Of a DNA stretch of 64,000 nucleotides, positions 8,996 through 16,641 are shown piece by piece. The stretch's first letter is position 1, and the number at the start of each line of letters is the position of its first letter. The stretch is from Microlunatus parietis (lineage in GTDB: Bacteria > Actinomycetota > Actinomycetes > Propionibacteriales > Propionibacteriaceae). Under the pieces are notes generated by a model that saw only the letters and a list, made by a program, of their open reading frames with translations, was not told where the DNA came from and searched no databases. The translations under genes were made by a program, and so were the position numbers. The stretch is from NCBI RefSeq assembly GCF_013407955.1, contig NZ_JACCBU010000001.1, forward strand, positions 1,426,001-1,490,000. The letters run 5' to 3'.

Positions 8996-9709
8996 TTGAC
9001 CGGAGGCGAGTTGCACCAGTCGCTGGATCATGAGGCCCTGGGCCTGCTGACCGGGATGCACGAGGCCGGATCGGTCGAGGAGACCGTCGAGGCCGTCGCG
9101 GACTTCGCCAAATACGCCTTCGGGGCCTCATCGGCTGCCATCCTGCTGGGACAGAATCCCAAGCGGCTCGAGGTCGCCGCGTCCACCGAGGGCGGCGACG
9201 CGCTGGTCCGGCTCGCGGTCACGGACTCCGGACCGATCAGCGATGCGTTCGAGTCGCCGGCCGCCGTCGTGGTCGGTGACATCACGGCGCAGCACCGCTG
9301 GCCGGGCTGGCCGCCCGACATCGAGCACGATCTGCGCAGCCTGCTGCTGGTCCGGCTGCGCATCGGGCAGCGGCCCGCCGGCCTGCTGCTGGCCGGGCAT
9401 CCCGAGCCCGGCGCCTTCGACACCGACGATGCCGCGGTGGCCCACATCGTCGCGCGGCACGCCTCGGTCGCGGTCGCGGGCAGCCGGCAGCAGGCCACGC
9501 TCGCCGAGGCGGTCGACGCCCGCAAGCTCGTCGGCCAGGCGATGGGCATCCTGATGGAGCGGTACGAGATCGACTCCGACCGGGCGTTCGCGGTCCTGCG
9601 CCGCTACTCGCAGGACACGAACACCAAGCTCCGCCAGATCGCGATCCAGCTGATCGAGACCCGCGCGCTGCCGGGACTCGAACCGCCACGCCGCACCGGC
9701 GACGACTAG
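8996..9709 (+). CDS. GAF and ANTAR domain RNA-binding regulator
   Basis: About 237 residues. The first 150 form a GAF-like sensor domain. The last 60 (DARKLVGQAMGILMERY to the C-terminus) are an ANTAR domain, which binds paired hairpins in nascent RNA to prevent termination. The start is uncertain: the TTG at 8996 has AAGGAGG 5 nt upstream and is preferred, while an ATG at 8909 and a GTG at 8894 are in frame but lack ribosome sites. It follows the CBS gene on the same strand. ANTAR targets cannot be named from this window. Confidence 0.85.
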   Translation: MTGGELHQSLDHEALGLLTGMHEAGSVEETVEAVADFAKYAFGASSAAILLGQNPKRLEVAASTEGGDALVRLAVTDSGPISDAFESPAAVVVGDITAQHRWPGWPPDIEHDLRSLLLVRLRIGQRPAGLLLAGHPEPGAFDTDDAAVAHIVARHASVAVAGSRQQATLAEAVDARKLVGQAMGILMERYEIDSDRAFAVLRRYSQDTNTKLRQIAIQLIETRALPGLEPPRRTGDD

Positions 9710-9740
9710 CGCGGGCGCGGCGTTCAGTGGACCAACGGCG

Positions 9741-10124
9741 GTGCTGATGGACGTTCGAGATCTGATCGGAGTCGCACTGGTCGCCGGGTTGGCGATCCGC
9801 CTTCGCGACGTTGCCCGCCGCACCGGCCGGCCGCGCCTTCGCGGCCATGGCGGCAGCGGTGTACGGCGTCGGCGCGGTGGCCTGGGTCGTGTCGCTAACC
9901 TTCCGGCTCACCGTCACGCGATGGAACGCACGGTGGCGACCGGCGCGATCCCCGACGGCTTCCCATCGTTCGATGCCTGGGCGAACTCGCTCTTCGCGGC
10001 CCATCTGGCGTCCGCGTATGCGGCGTTCGCGCTGCTGGGCGCGGCTGTCCTCACCTCCGGCGTCGCCCCGGCGTGGTTCGGCTGGCTCGGCGTCGGCTGG
10101 GCGCTGCTGATCACGAACGGCTGA
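9741..10124 (+). pseudogene. Broken small membrane protein gene
   Basis: A recognisable membrane-protein sequence is split over two frames. About 9811-9925 in frame 1 gives AAMAAAVYGVGAVAWVVSL. From about 9930 in frame 3 it continues with FPSFDAWANSLFAAHLASAY and GWLGVGWALLI, then stops early at 10124. Both pieces are hydrophobic and read as one protein, so at least one frameshift lies near 9916-9935 and the 3' end is lost. I do not recognise the function. Confidence 0.6.
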
Positions 10125-10144
10125 GCCGCCGGCAGCCGCAGGTC

Positions 10145-10178
10145 GGTTGCGACGGCTGTGGGTTCAACCGCCGCAACC
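10145..10178. terminator. Possible hairpin after the broken membrane gene
   Basis: GGTTGCG (10145-10151) pairs with CGCAACC (10172-10178) with extra GC pairs inside. It lies between the pseudogene and the convergent dehydrogenase gene. No T-run. Confidence 0.35.
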
Positions 10179-10261
10179 TCAGCCGGCCGGGACTCCCGGG
10201 GCGTTCCGTCCGGCCTACCGCCCTCGTACCCATTCGGGCAGGCCCAATCCGAGCCATTCGG

Positions 10262-11437
10262 TCACGGCTCGAGAATGATCTTGAGGCAGCCGTCGTCCTT
10301 GCGCTGGAACATTTCGTAGCCCGCCGGCGCCTCGTCCAGCGGCAGCCGGTGCGTGACCAGCGAGGAGAGGCTGAGCGGATCCGCCGGATCCTCGGCGAGC
10401 GGCAGCAACGTGTCGGTCCAGCGCCGTACGTTGCACTGCCCCATCCGAATCTGGACCTGCTTGTCGAACAGTTCCCGCATCGGCAGCGGATCGATCTCGC
10501 CGCCGTACACCCCGGCCAGCGACAGCGTTCCGCCGCGTCGCACGGCGCGGATCGCGAGCCGCAGCGCTGCGGTCCGATCCAGCCCGGCCCGGTCCAGCAG
10601 CGGTTCCGCGAGCCGCCCCGGCAGCAGCCCGAGCGCGTCGTGCGCCGCCTTGACGACCGGCGAGCCGTGCGCCTCCATGCCGACCGCGTCGATCACCGCG
10701 TCCGGCCCGCGCCCCTCGGTCCGGTCGCGCAGCTCGTCCAGCACGCTCTTGGAGAGGTCCAGCGTCCCGACACCGTGCCGGTCGGCGATCACTCGCCGCT
10801 CCGGCACCGGGTCGACGCCGAACACCTGCAGCCCTCGGTGGTTGGCGATCCGGGTGATCAACTGGCCGACCGGGCCGAGGCCGAGCACCGCGACCGATCC
10901 GCCGCGGTCGACGTCGGCGTACTCCACGGCCTGCCAGGCGGTCGGCAGAATGTCGGACAGGAACAGATAGTGATCATCCGGCGCGCTGCCGTCGATCCGG
11001 ATCGGCCCGTAGTCGGCGTACGGGACCCGCAGCCGCTCGGCCTGGCCGCCGGGCACGGAGCCGTACAGCTTCGAGTAGCCGAACAGCGCGGCGCCGCAGC
11101 CGTACTCCCGGACCTGGGTGGTCTCGCACTGCGACTGCAGGCCCTGCCGGCACATCCAGCAACTCCCGCAGGCGATGGTGAACGGCACCACGACCCGGTC
11201 TCCCACCTCGAGCTTGGTGACGCCCGCGCCGACTTCCTCGACGACGCCCATCGGTTCGTGGCCGAGGATGTCGCCGGGGGTCAGGTACGGCCCGAGCACC
11301 TCGTACAGGTGCAGGTCGGAGCCGCAGATGCCGGTCGCGGTGACCGAGATGATCACGTCCCCCGGATCCTTGAGTACGGGATCCGGCACCCCTGCCACGG
11401 TGATCTTGCGCCGGCCCTGCCAGGTCACGGCTCGCAT
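10262..11437 (-). CDS. Zinc-dependent alcohol dehydrogenase (MDR superfamily)
   Basis: 391 residues. The catalytic zinc site shows GICGSDLH and GHEPMG near residues 36-62. A cysteine-rich lobe around residues 90-105 (CGSCWMC) would bind structural zinc. VLGLGPVGQL near residue 190 is the Rossmann NAD(P) site. Overall it resembles the formaldehyde-dehydrogenase-like branch; the substrate is unknown. It is divergent from a zinc-ribbon-like stress gene, and GCTT-N16-GGGTAC upstream suggests stress-sigma control. Confidence 0.9.
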   Translation of the reverse strand: MRAVTWQGRRKITVAGVPDPVLKDPGDVIISVTATGICGSDLHLYEVLGPYLTPGDILGHEPMGVVEEVGAGVTKLEVGDRVVVPFTIACGSCWMCRQGLQSQCETTQVREYGCGAALFGYSKLYGSVPGGQAERLRVPYADYGPIRIDGSAPDDHYLFLSDILPTAWQAVEYADVDRGGSVAVLGLGPVGQLITRIANHRGLQVFGVDPVPERRVIADRHGVGTLDLSKSVLDELRDRTEGRGPDAVIDAVGMEAHGSPVVKAAHDALGLLPGRLAEPLLDRAGLDRTAALRLAIRAVRRGGTLSLAGVYGGEIDPLPMRELFDKQVQIRMGQCNVRRWTDTLLPLAEDPADPLSLSSLVTHRLPLDEAPAGYEMFQRKDDGCLKIILEP

Positions 11438-11475
11438 CAGGGCACTCCCCTTCTTCGTGTCTCGACACCGACCGG

Positions 11476-11501
11476 GTACCCGATCGCCCGGCCGCCCAAG
11501 C
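11476..11501 (-). promoter_or_regulatory. Possible SigB/SigF-type promoter of the dehydrogenase
   Basis: Minus strand GCTT (11498-11501), 16 nt, GGGTAC (11476-11481). The -35 has one mismatch to GTTT. It nearly abuts the divergent promoter at 11503. Confidence 0.45.
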
Positions 11502-11502
11502 G

Positions 11503-11528
11503 GTTTGACGGTCCGCCCCAGCGGGTAG
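11503..11528 (+). promoter_or_regulatory. SigB/SigF-type promoter of the small Cys-rich gene
   Basis: GTTT (11503-11506), exactly 16 nt, GGGTAG (11523-11528). The gene starts 31 nt downstream. Confidence 0.65.
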
Positions 11529-11559
11529 TGCAGGAATCGTTCAAGGGAAGGAACTCACC

Positions 11560-11811
11560 ATGGCCGTCTGCGACACCTGCGGCAACGACTACCCGTTCGC
11601 CTTCACGGTGATCACCAGCGATTCCGGAACGCACACGTTCGACAGCTTCGAATGCGCGATCGAACGGGTGGCACCACGCTGCGGTCACTGCAACTGCCGG
11701 ATCGTCGGCCACGGCATCCAGGCCGGCGGCGCCATCTTCTGCTGTGCCCACTGCGCCAGGGAATCAGGCGTCGTCGGTGTCAGCGACAACGCCGAAGCCT
11801 CGATGGCCTGA
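11560..11811 (+). CDS. Small cysteine-rich protein, zinc-ribbon or metallothionein-like
   Basis: 83 residues. CDTC near the N-terminus, CGHCNC in the middle and CCAHC near the C-terminus give four CxxC-type pairs that should bind zinc or another metal. An aromatic stretch (HTFDSFECAIE) separates them. Similar short proteins are common and mostly unnamed in actinobacteria. AAGGGAAGGA precedes the ATG. A stress-type promoter lies upstream and a strong hairpin follows, so it is probably a single-gene unit. Function unknown. Confidence 0.8.
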   Translation: MAVCDTCGNDYPFAFTVITSDSGTHTFDSFECAIERVAPRCGHCNCRIVGHGIQAGGAIFCCAHCARESGVVGVSDNAEASMA

Positions 11812-11937
11812 CGGCGTTTGAAGCCCGCCCGGCCGGGTACAAGGTCGGCTACAGGCTGACCCGGACCGTTCAGCGCCGGCATCCGGACCACCTGACCGAT
11901 TGCATGCGGAGTCCGCGCACCACGGCCCGCCGCAAGG

Positions 11938-11975
11938 AGCCCGGCCCTCCAGCGAGGACGTTGGAGGGCCGGGCT
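11938..11975. terminator. Strong hairpin terminator
   Basis: AGCCCGGCCCTCCA (11938-11951) pairs perfectly with TGGAGGGCCGGGCT (11962-11975) around a 10-nt loop and is followed by TT. It lies downstream of the cysteine-rich gene and just before the promoter of the next gene. Confidence 0.75.
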
Positions 11976-11982
11976 TTGCCGG

Positions 11983-12008
11983 GTTTGTCGCCCGTCGGTG
12001 TGGGGTAT
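11983..12008 (+). promoter_or_regulatory. SigB/SigF-type promoter giving a leaderless mRNA
   Basis: GTTT (11983-11986), 16 nt, GGGTAT (12003-12008), the full consensus. The -10 ends 9 nt before the ATG at 12018, so transcription should begin at or next to that codon. The ATG at 12012 would lie upstream of the transcript start. Confidence 0.7.
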
Positions 12009-12017
12009 TCCATGATC

Positions 12018-12407
12018 ATGACCAGACCGACGACCGAATCCGGTGTCCCGCTGTCGCAGGACGAACAGCGCCGACGGAACCATCCCCTGCGCCGTTGGGG
12101 CGCGGTGTTCGTGTTGATCATCCTGTTTCTCGGCTCCTGGGTCGGCCAGTTCTTCATGCAGCTGAGCGAGTTCAGCAGCGTCCAGGCGCAGCACGGGCAG
12201 CCGTTCGCGTGGGCCGAGTTCTGGCCGAACTTCCTCGCCAGCACGTTCGAGAACTGGCAGAGCGAGTGGCTGCAGCTGGTGTTCCAGGCGATCCTGCTAC
12301 TCGGCGCGAAGCATCTGATCTTCAAGGTCGACGCCGAGGACATGGAGCGGCTGGAAGCGAAGGTCGACCTGATCAACGACCGGCTGGAGAAGCACGGCGA
12401 GGACTGA
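12018..12407 (+). CDS. DUF6766 family membrane protein
   Basis: 129 residues with one clear membrane helix (about 28-48, AVFVLIILFLGSWVGQFFM), a conserved FLASTFENWQSEWLQL stretch, a second hydrophobic segment (VFQAILLLGAKHLI), and a charged C-terminal helix. The family occurs widely in actinobacteria without known function. The start is placed at 12018 rather than 12012 because the stress-type -10 lies so close that only the second ATG of ATGATCATG would be transcribed. Convergent with csbD-like across a strong hairpin. Confidence 0.82.
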   Translation: MTRPTTESGVPLSQDEQRRRNHPLRRWGAVFVLIILFLGSWVGQFFMQLSEFSSVQAQHGQPFAWAEFWPNFLASTFENWQSEWLQLVFQAILLLGAKHLIFKVDAEDMERLEAKVDLINDRLEKHGED

Positions 12408-12452
12408 GCGCTCGGCGTCGACGGACCCCAGGTGCCGGGCCGACGACGAACA

Positions 12453-12481
12453 GGTGGCCACGGGCCGTGCCCGTGGCCACC
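12453..12481. terminator. Bidirectional hairpin terminator
   Basis: GGTGGCCACGGGC (12453-12465) pairs perfectly with GCCCGTGGCCACC (12469-12481) across a 3-nt loop. It lies between the convergent DUF6766 and CsbD genes and can serve both. Confidence 0.75.
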
Positions 12482-12496
12482 CGCCGCAGTGTCGGA

Positions 12497-12694
12497 CTAG
12501 CGATCGGTCATGCGATCCCTGGCCTTGTCAGCGGCATCCTTCAACTGCTCACCGGCCTGCTGGGCCTTCGACTTGGCCTGCTCTTCTCGACCCTCGTCCT
12601 GGAGATCCCGATCGTCGGTCGCGTCCCCGGCCGTCTCCTTGATCTTGCCGGCGACCTCATCGGCCTTCTCTCTGGCCTTGTCCGCGAAGCTCAT
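12497..12694 (-). CDS. CsbD-like stress protein
   Basis: 65 residues, highly charged and helical. The KADEVAGKIKETAGDATDD opening matches the CsbD family, a general-stress (SigB-dependent) protein in many bacteria with unknown biochemical role. GGAGGG lies before the ATG. A full stress-type promoter (12733-12758) lies 38 nt upstream, which agrees with the family's known regulation and supports the promoter assignment for its neighbours. Confidence 0.92.
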   Translation of the reverse strand: MSFADKAREKADEVAGKIKETAGDATDDRDLQDEGREEQAKSKAQQAGEQLKDAADKARDRMTDR

Positions 12695-12732
12695 CGAACC
12701 CTCCTTCGTCTCGGTTCTCTTGAACTCCTCCC

Positions 12733-12758
12733 GTACCCGCTTGCGGTCGGGGCGAAAC
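12733..12758 (-). promoter_or_regulatory. SigB/SigF-type promoter of the CsbD gene
   Basis: Minus strand GTTT (12755-12758), 16 nt, GGGTAC (12733-12738). It lies wholly between csbD and the upstream endonuclease-like gene. Confidence 0.72.
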
Positions 12759-12761
12759 GGG

Positions 12762-13586
12762 TCAGTCTCCGGCTGGGAGACCCGCTAGATCGACAACGAG
12801 ACCGTAATGGTCGCTCGGCGTCGCGGCGCCGCGGTCGAAGCAGCGTTCGGCCCGCTCGATGGCCAGCGTCGGGCCGTGCCCGTCGCAGCGGATCAGGACG
12901 TGGTCGATCCCGCGGAACGGCCAGTCCGGCTCGACGGACCAGGGATTCTCCGGCGGGTAGGTCGTCAGCGATTCGCCGGGCCGGTACGACTCCCAGGCGC
13001 TCCGGTAACAGACGCTGGTCCGGTCGATGACGTGCCGGCCGGTCCAGAACCGCAGGCTGTCCGAGCCGGCGTCCCCGTCCAGGTCGCCGGCGACCACGAC
13101 ATGGCCGGGCGCCCCGCGGACCAGCCGCTCCAGTTCGCGCGCGGCCAGCACGGTCTGCAGCGTGCGTTCGTACTCGTGATCGAGCTGGTAGTCCGGGAAG
13201 TGGTTGGCGACCCAGACCCGGCCGATCGGCGGCGCGGCCAGGATCTCGGTGATCAGGCAGGTGCAGGCGAAGTCGTGGGTGCGGTCGGTCAGGTGCAGGT
13301 CGACCTCGATGACCCGGCCGACCGGCCACCGGCTCGCCGTCGTGATCCCCTGCCCGTCCGGTTCCCGGGCCTGCTGCTGGACGAGGTGATAACCCGGCCC
13401 CAACATCGCCGCCGCCTGGTCGACGTCGGGGCCGAGCATCGTCTCCTGCAGCGTGATCACGTCGGCGTCGAGCGCCGCGAAGCCCGACCGGAAGATCTCC
13501 AGCCGGCGCGGCCAGTCGCCGCGGGTCCCCCAGGTGTTCAGGGTGACCAGCCGCAGCCGTCCCGACCCCTCGGCGCCGGTCGGCAT
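12762..13586 (-). CDS. Endonuclease/exonuclease/phosphatase family protein
   Basis: 274 residues of the EEP fold. In order: LVTLNTWG, ITLQET (metal-binding Glu), VANHFPDY, VVAGDLDGD, GIDHVLIRC and SDHYGLVVD near the C-terminus, so the full metal-dependent phosphodiester or phosphoester hydrolase site is present. The natural substrate (nucleic acid, lipid or inositol phosphate) cannot be told. It starts 20 bp after the hemerythrin-domain gene and is probably in the same transcript. Confidence 0.88.
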   Translation of the reverse strand: MPTGAEGSGRLRLVTLNTWGTRGDWPRRLEIFRSGFAALDADVITLQETMLGPDVDQAAAMLGPGYHLVQQQAREPDGQGITTASRWPVGRVIEVDLHLTDRTHDFACTCLITEILAAPPIGRVWVANHFPDYQLDHEYERTLQTVLAARELERLVRGAPGHVVVAGDLDGDAGSDSLRFWTGRHVIDRTSVCYRSAWESYRPGESLTTYPPENPWSVEPDWPFRGIDHVLIRCDGHGPTLAIERAERCFDRGAATPSDHYGLVVDLAGLPAGD

Positions 13587-13605
13587 CGCCGTCCTCCTCG
13601 CCGCG

Positions 13606-14157
13606 CTAGGGCCTGGGCAGTTGTTCCTTCACTTCGTCCTTGCTCATCGAGCCGGCTCCGGCGACGCCGAGGTTCTGCGCCTTCTGGACCAGCTCCTCCC
13701 GCGTCTCCCCGCCCGGCTGATCACCGAGGTGGGCCGCCCTCGCCTCGCTGAACGCCTGGGCCAACTCCGCCCGGCGGGCGTCGGACAGTCGCTCCCGCAT
13801 CCCCGGCAGCACCGTCGACTCCTCCTCCTCGACGTGGTGCGTGACGCCCTCGATCAACTCCTCCAGCTTGCTGTCGAACTCGGCGCTGGCCGGATCGAGC
13901 TTGGACAACTCGCCGAGCAGGGCATCGGCCTGCTCGTGCTCCTCCTGGCTGTGCGCGACCTCCTCGGTCTCGCCGGCCTCGTCCCGGGCGACCGGGTAGA
14001 CCTCGGACTCCTCGGCCCGGCTGTGCGCGATCAGCAGCGACGCCAGTTGCGGCATCAGCAGCGGCCGGTCCGCCGGCCTGGTCCGCAGTGCCTCGAAGAG
14101 GCGCTCCACCTCTCGGTGGTCGTTCATGATCAATTCGACGACGTCCTCGTCCGGCAT
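13606..14157 (-). CDS. Hemerythrin HHE domain protein
   Basis: 183 residues. A four-helix HHE cation-binding domain supplies iron ligands: NDHREVE near the N-terminus, AHSRAEESEVYP near residue 45, HSQEEHEQ near 70 and VTHHVEEEE near 110. Residues 150-183 look like a short extra helical segment (SMSKDEVKEQLP). Such proteins bind a diiron centre and sense or store oxygen or nitric oxide. A stress-type promoter (GTTT-N15-GGGTAC) lies 33 bp upstream. Confidence 0.92.
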   Translation of the reverse strand: MPDEDVVELIMNDHREVERLFEALRTRPADRPLLMPQLASLLIAHSRAEESEVYPVARDEAGETEEVAHSQEEHEQADALLGELSKLDPASAEFDSKLEELIEGVTHHVEEEESTVLPGMRERLSDARRAELAQAFSEARAAHLGDQPGGETREELVQKAQNLGVAGAGSMSKDEVKEQLPRP

Positions 14158-14189
14158 GACCGGCTCCTCTCGTGATGACTGGCTTCGCA

Positions 14190-14214
14190 GTACCCGGCCG
14201 GCGCTCGCTCAAAC
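14190..14214 (-). promoter_or_regulatory. SigB/SigF-type promoter of the hemerythrin operon
   Basis: Minus strand GTTT (14211-14214), 15 nt, GGGTAC (14190-14195). It drives the hemerythrin and EEP genes. Confidence 0.65.
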
Positions 14215-14220
14215 GCCGCC

Positions 14221-14460
14221 TCAGGTCCGGCTGACGTCCAGCAGCCGGTGCGCGAACCACTCGTTCAGGGAGTGCCGGCGGCGGCCGAGTTCGACCGTGA
14301 TCGCCCGCTCCCGGTCCGCCAGTTCGACCAGGCGCGGATTGACGGCGCCGTGGCCCGACTCCGCCTGCGCATACAGCCGGGTGGCGAGGATCTGCTCCTC
14401 GATCCGGTTCAGTTCGAGCAACAGCTCACGTACCGAGCATTCCCGTAGTTCTGTCATCAT
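14221..14460 (-). CDS. Small helical protein of unknown function
   Basis: 79 residues, predicted mostly helical and charged (LLLELNRIEEQILAT, LVELADRERAITVELGRRR). It loosely recalls DUF2630-type small proteins but I do not assign it. GGAG lies 6 nt before the ATG at 14460. A GTCT-N16-GGGTAC element lies upstream, back to back with the promoter of the CorA gene. Confidence 0.7.
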   Translation of the reverse strand: MMTELRECSVRELLLELNRIEEQILATRLYAQAESGHGAVNPRLVELADRERAITVELGRRRHSLNEWFAHRLLDVSRT

Positions 14461-14496
14461 GATCGGCTCCTACCGTGCGGCCTCGGATCCTTCGAG

Positions 14497-14522
14497 GTAC
14501 CCAGTGGCCCCCGGCGTCAGAC
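14497..14522 (-). promoter_or_regulatory. SigB/SigF-type promoter of the 79-residue protein
   Basis: Minus strand GTCT (14519-14522), 16 nt, GGGTAC (14497-14502). One mismatch in the -35. Confidence 0.55.
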
Positions 14523-14538
14523 AGCAGGGCCCGGCGTG

Positions 14539-14564
14539 GGTTGCCGGTACGGCCTCGTGGGTAG
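14539..14564 (+). promoter_or_regulatory. SigB/SigF-type promoter of the CorA gene
   Basis: GGTT (14539-14542), 16 nt, GGGTAG (14559-14564). The -10 ends 9 nt before the corA ATG, so the message is probably leaderless. Confidence 0.55.
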
Positions 14565-14573
14565 GTATCAGAC

Positions 14574-15554
14574 ATGTCGGAACGCATCCTGGTGCTCGAC
14601 GCCGAGGGCGAGATCGAGTCCAAGCACGGCCTCGAAGACCTCGCCGCCGCGCTGGACGGAGCCAAGGCCTGCGACGGACTGGCCTGGATCGACCTGACCG
14701 ATCCGGACCGGGAGACGCTCGAGCGCCTCCGCGAGCCGCTGCAGCTGCACCCGCTCGCCGTTCAGGATGCCCTGTCGGGCCGGCAGCAGCCGAAGGTGCA
14801 GCGGTACGAGCACCATCTGTTCGTCGTCGTGTGGGACCTGGTGCCCGACGGCGGCGTCCTGGCGGTGAGCCAGGTCTTCCTGTTCCTCGCCGGGCATTGG
14901 CTGCTCACGGTCCAGCACACCAACGGACACGAGTCGACCGACTACGAGGCGATCCTCCACGACCGCCGCCACGAGGTGGGCAACGGGCCCGCCGCGGCGG
15001 CGTACACGATCATGGCGGACATCACCACGCGGTACAGCCGCGCCACCGCCGACATCGAGAGCGAACTGGAACAGATCGAGAGCGATGTCTTCGACGCCGA
15101 CATCCGGGAGGACGTGCACGAGATCTACCGGGTCCGGCAGAACATCGGTCACGTCGACCGCGCCGTGTCCGGCCTCAGCGCCGCGCTCGAGGGCGGCCGG
15201 GATCACCTCTCCGACCTCGCGGTCGACCGGGAGCGGCTGGAACCGTACCTGGAACACCTGATCGACGGGCTGACCGGCACCGCGGCGATGGCCGACGATC
15301 ACTCGCGGTCCATCGACGCCGTGATCTCCAGCCACGAGAGCAATGTCGCCACCCGGCAGAACAAGGACATGCGCACCATCTCGGCGCTCGCCGCCCTGTT
15401 CGCGATCCCGACCTTGATCGCCGGCATCTACGGCATGAACTTCCAGAACCTGCCCCTGGTCGAGTCGGACTTCGGCTGGGCGGTCGTCGCGGTCGTGATC
15501 ATCGTCGCCGACGTCACCTGCTACCTGGTCTTCAAGCGCCGTCGCTGGATCTGA
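14574..15554 (+). CDS. corA: CorA-family magnesium/divalent cation channel
   Basis: 326 residues. A cytoplasmic domain of about 265 residues ending in a long stalk helix is followed by two membrane helices. The first ends in the signature YGMNF (GMN at 287-289) that forms the pore entrance, and the second ends with the basic tail FKRRRWI. It moves Mg2+ or similar ions as a pentamer. No M-box riboswitch is seen; instead a stress-type promoter sits directly at the start codon. Confidence 0.93.
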   Translation: MSERILVLDAEGEIESKHGLEDLAAALDGAKACDGLAWIDLTDPDRETLERLREPLQLHPLAVQDALSGRQQPKVQRYEHHLFVVVWDLVPDGGVLAVSQVFLFLAGHWLLTVQHTNGHESTDYEAILHDRRHEVGNGPAAAAYTIMADITTRYSRATADIESELEQIESDVFDADIREDVHEIYRVRQNIGHVDRAVSGLSAALEGGRDHLSDLAVDRERLEPYLEHLIDGLTGTAAMADDHSRSIDAVISSHESNVATRQNKDMRTISALAALFAIPTLIAGIYGMNFQNLPLVESDFGWAVVAVVIIVADVTCYLVFKRRRWI

Positions 15555-15559
15555 GCTCG

Positions 15560-15585
15560 GTTTGACGGGAGCCGCCGCCGGATAC
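15560..15585 (+). promoter_or_regulatory. SigB/SigF-type promoter of the F420 oxidoreductase
   Basis: GTTT (15560-15563), 16 nt, GGATAC (15580-15585). One mismatch in the -10. It begins 5 nt after the corA stop. Confidence 0.55.
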
Positions 15586-15625
15586 CTGTGGGTTCCCGAC
15601 CACCCGATGACCCGAGGAGGTCACG

Positions 15626-16579
15626 ATGAAGTGCGGCTACTTCCTGTCCACCGAGGAGCACACCCCGGACCAGTTGATCGAACAGGCTCGGCTCGCCGAG
15701 CAGGCCGGCTTCGACGGGCTCTGGATCAGTGATCATTTCCATCCGTGGAACGACGCCCAGGGGCAGAGCCCGTTCGTCTGGTCGCTGATCGGCGCGATCA
15801 GCCAGGTCTGCGAGCTTCCGGTGACGACGGCCGTCACCTGCCCGACGGTACGGATCCATCCGGTGATCATCGCCCAGGCCGCCGCGACCAGCGCCGTCAT
15901 GCTGAACGGCCGGTTCCGGCTCGGCGTCGGCTCCGGTGAGGCCCTGAACGAGCACGTGCTCGGCGACGTCTGGCCCACCGTCGACGTCCGGCTGGAGATG
16001 CTGGCCGAGGCCGTCCATGTCATCCGGCGGCTGTGGACCGAGGAGTTCGTCTCGCATCGCGGCCAGCACTACACCGTGGACACCGCCCGGATCTACACCC
16101 GGCCGGACCAGCCGCCGCCGATCTACGTGTCCGCGTTCGGGTCCGAGGCGACCGACGTCGCCGCCGAGATCGGGGACGGCTTCGCCACCACGTCACCCGA
16201 CCGGAAGCTGCTGGATCGCTTCAAGGAACGCAGCGGCGGCAAGCCCACCCAGGCCGGACTGAAGGTCTGTTACGCCGCGACCGAGGACGAGGGCGTCGAG
16301 ATCGCGCACCGGCTCTGGGCGAATGCCGGCCTGCCCGGCGAACTGTCCCAGGTGCTTCCGTCGCCGCGCCACTTCGAGCAGGCGTCCACGCTGGTGACGA
16401 AGGAGTCGACCCGCTCGTCGGTGCCCTGCGGCCCGGATCCGGCCGCACACCTGGCGGCGATCAAGGAATACCGCGAGGCCGGTGTCGACGAGCTGTACGT
16501 GTCGAACATGGGACCCAACTACGAGGCCATGTTCGACTTCTACCGGGACGAGGTGCTGCCGCAGGTGCGCGCCGCCTGA
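15626..16579 (+). CDS. LLM-class F420-dependent oxidoreductase, G6PDH-related subfamily
   Basis: 317 residues of the luciferase-like TIM-barrel fold. AEQAGFDGLWISDHFHPW near residues 24-41 has the SDHFHPW motif typical of F420-dependent glucose-6-phosphate dehydrogenase relatives. LGVGSGEALNEHV near residue 98 contacts the cofactor, and PPPIYVSAFG follows. It would reduce F420 or use F420H2; the substrate is unknown. GAGGAGG precedes the ATG. Use of F420 supports an actinobacterial host. Confidence 0.9.
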   Translation: MKCGYFLSTEEHTPDQLIEQARLAEQAGFDGLWISDHFHPWNDAQGQSPFVWSLIGAISQVCELPVTTAVTCPTVRIHPVIIAQAAATSAVMLNGRFRLGVGSGEALNEHVLGDVWPTVDVRLEMLAEAVHVIRRLWTEEFVSHRGQHYTVDTARIYTRPDQPPPIYVSAFGSEATDVAAEIGDGFATTSPDRKLLDRFKERSGGKPTQAGLKVCYAATEDEGVEIAHRLWANAGLPGELSQVLPSPRHFEQASTLVTKESTRSSVPCGPDPAAHLAAIKEYREAGVDELYVSNMGPNYEAMFDFYRDEVLPQVRAA

Positions 16580-16641
16580 CCCCTGGCGACGTGCGGCGAG
16601 GCGGGCTGGGCCGCGCGGTCGGCGTGGATTACCTTGCGGGG

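Noticed and set aside
14461..14573. Mg2+ riboswitch (M-box) before corA
   Set aside because: The gap is only 113 bp and better explained by two back-to-back stress promoters, with the corA message apparently leaderless.
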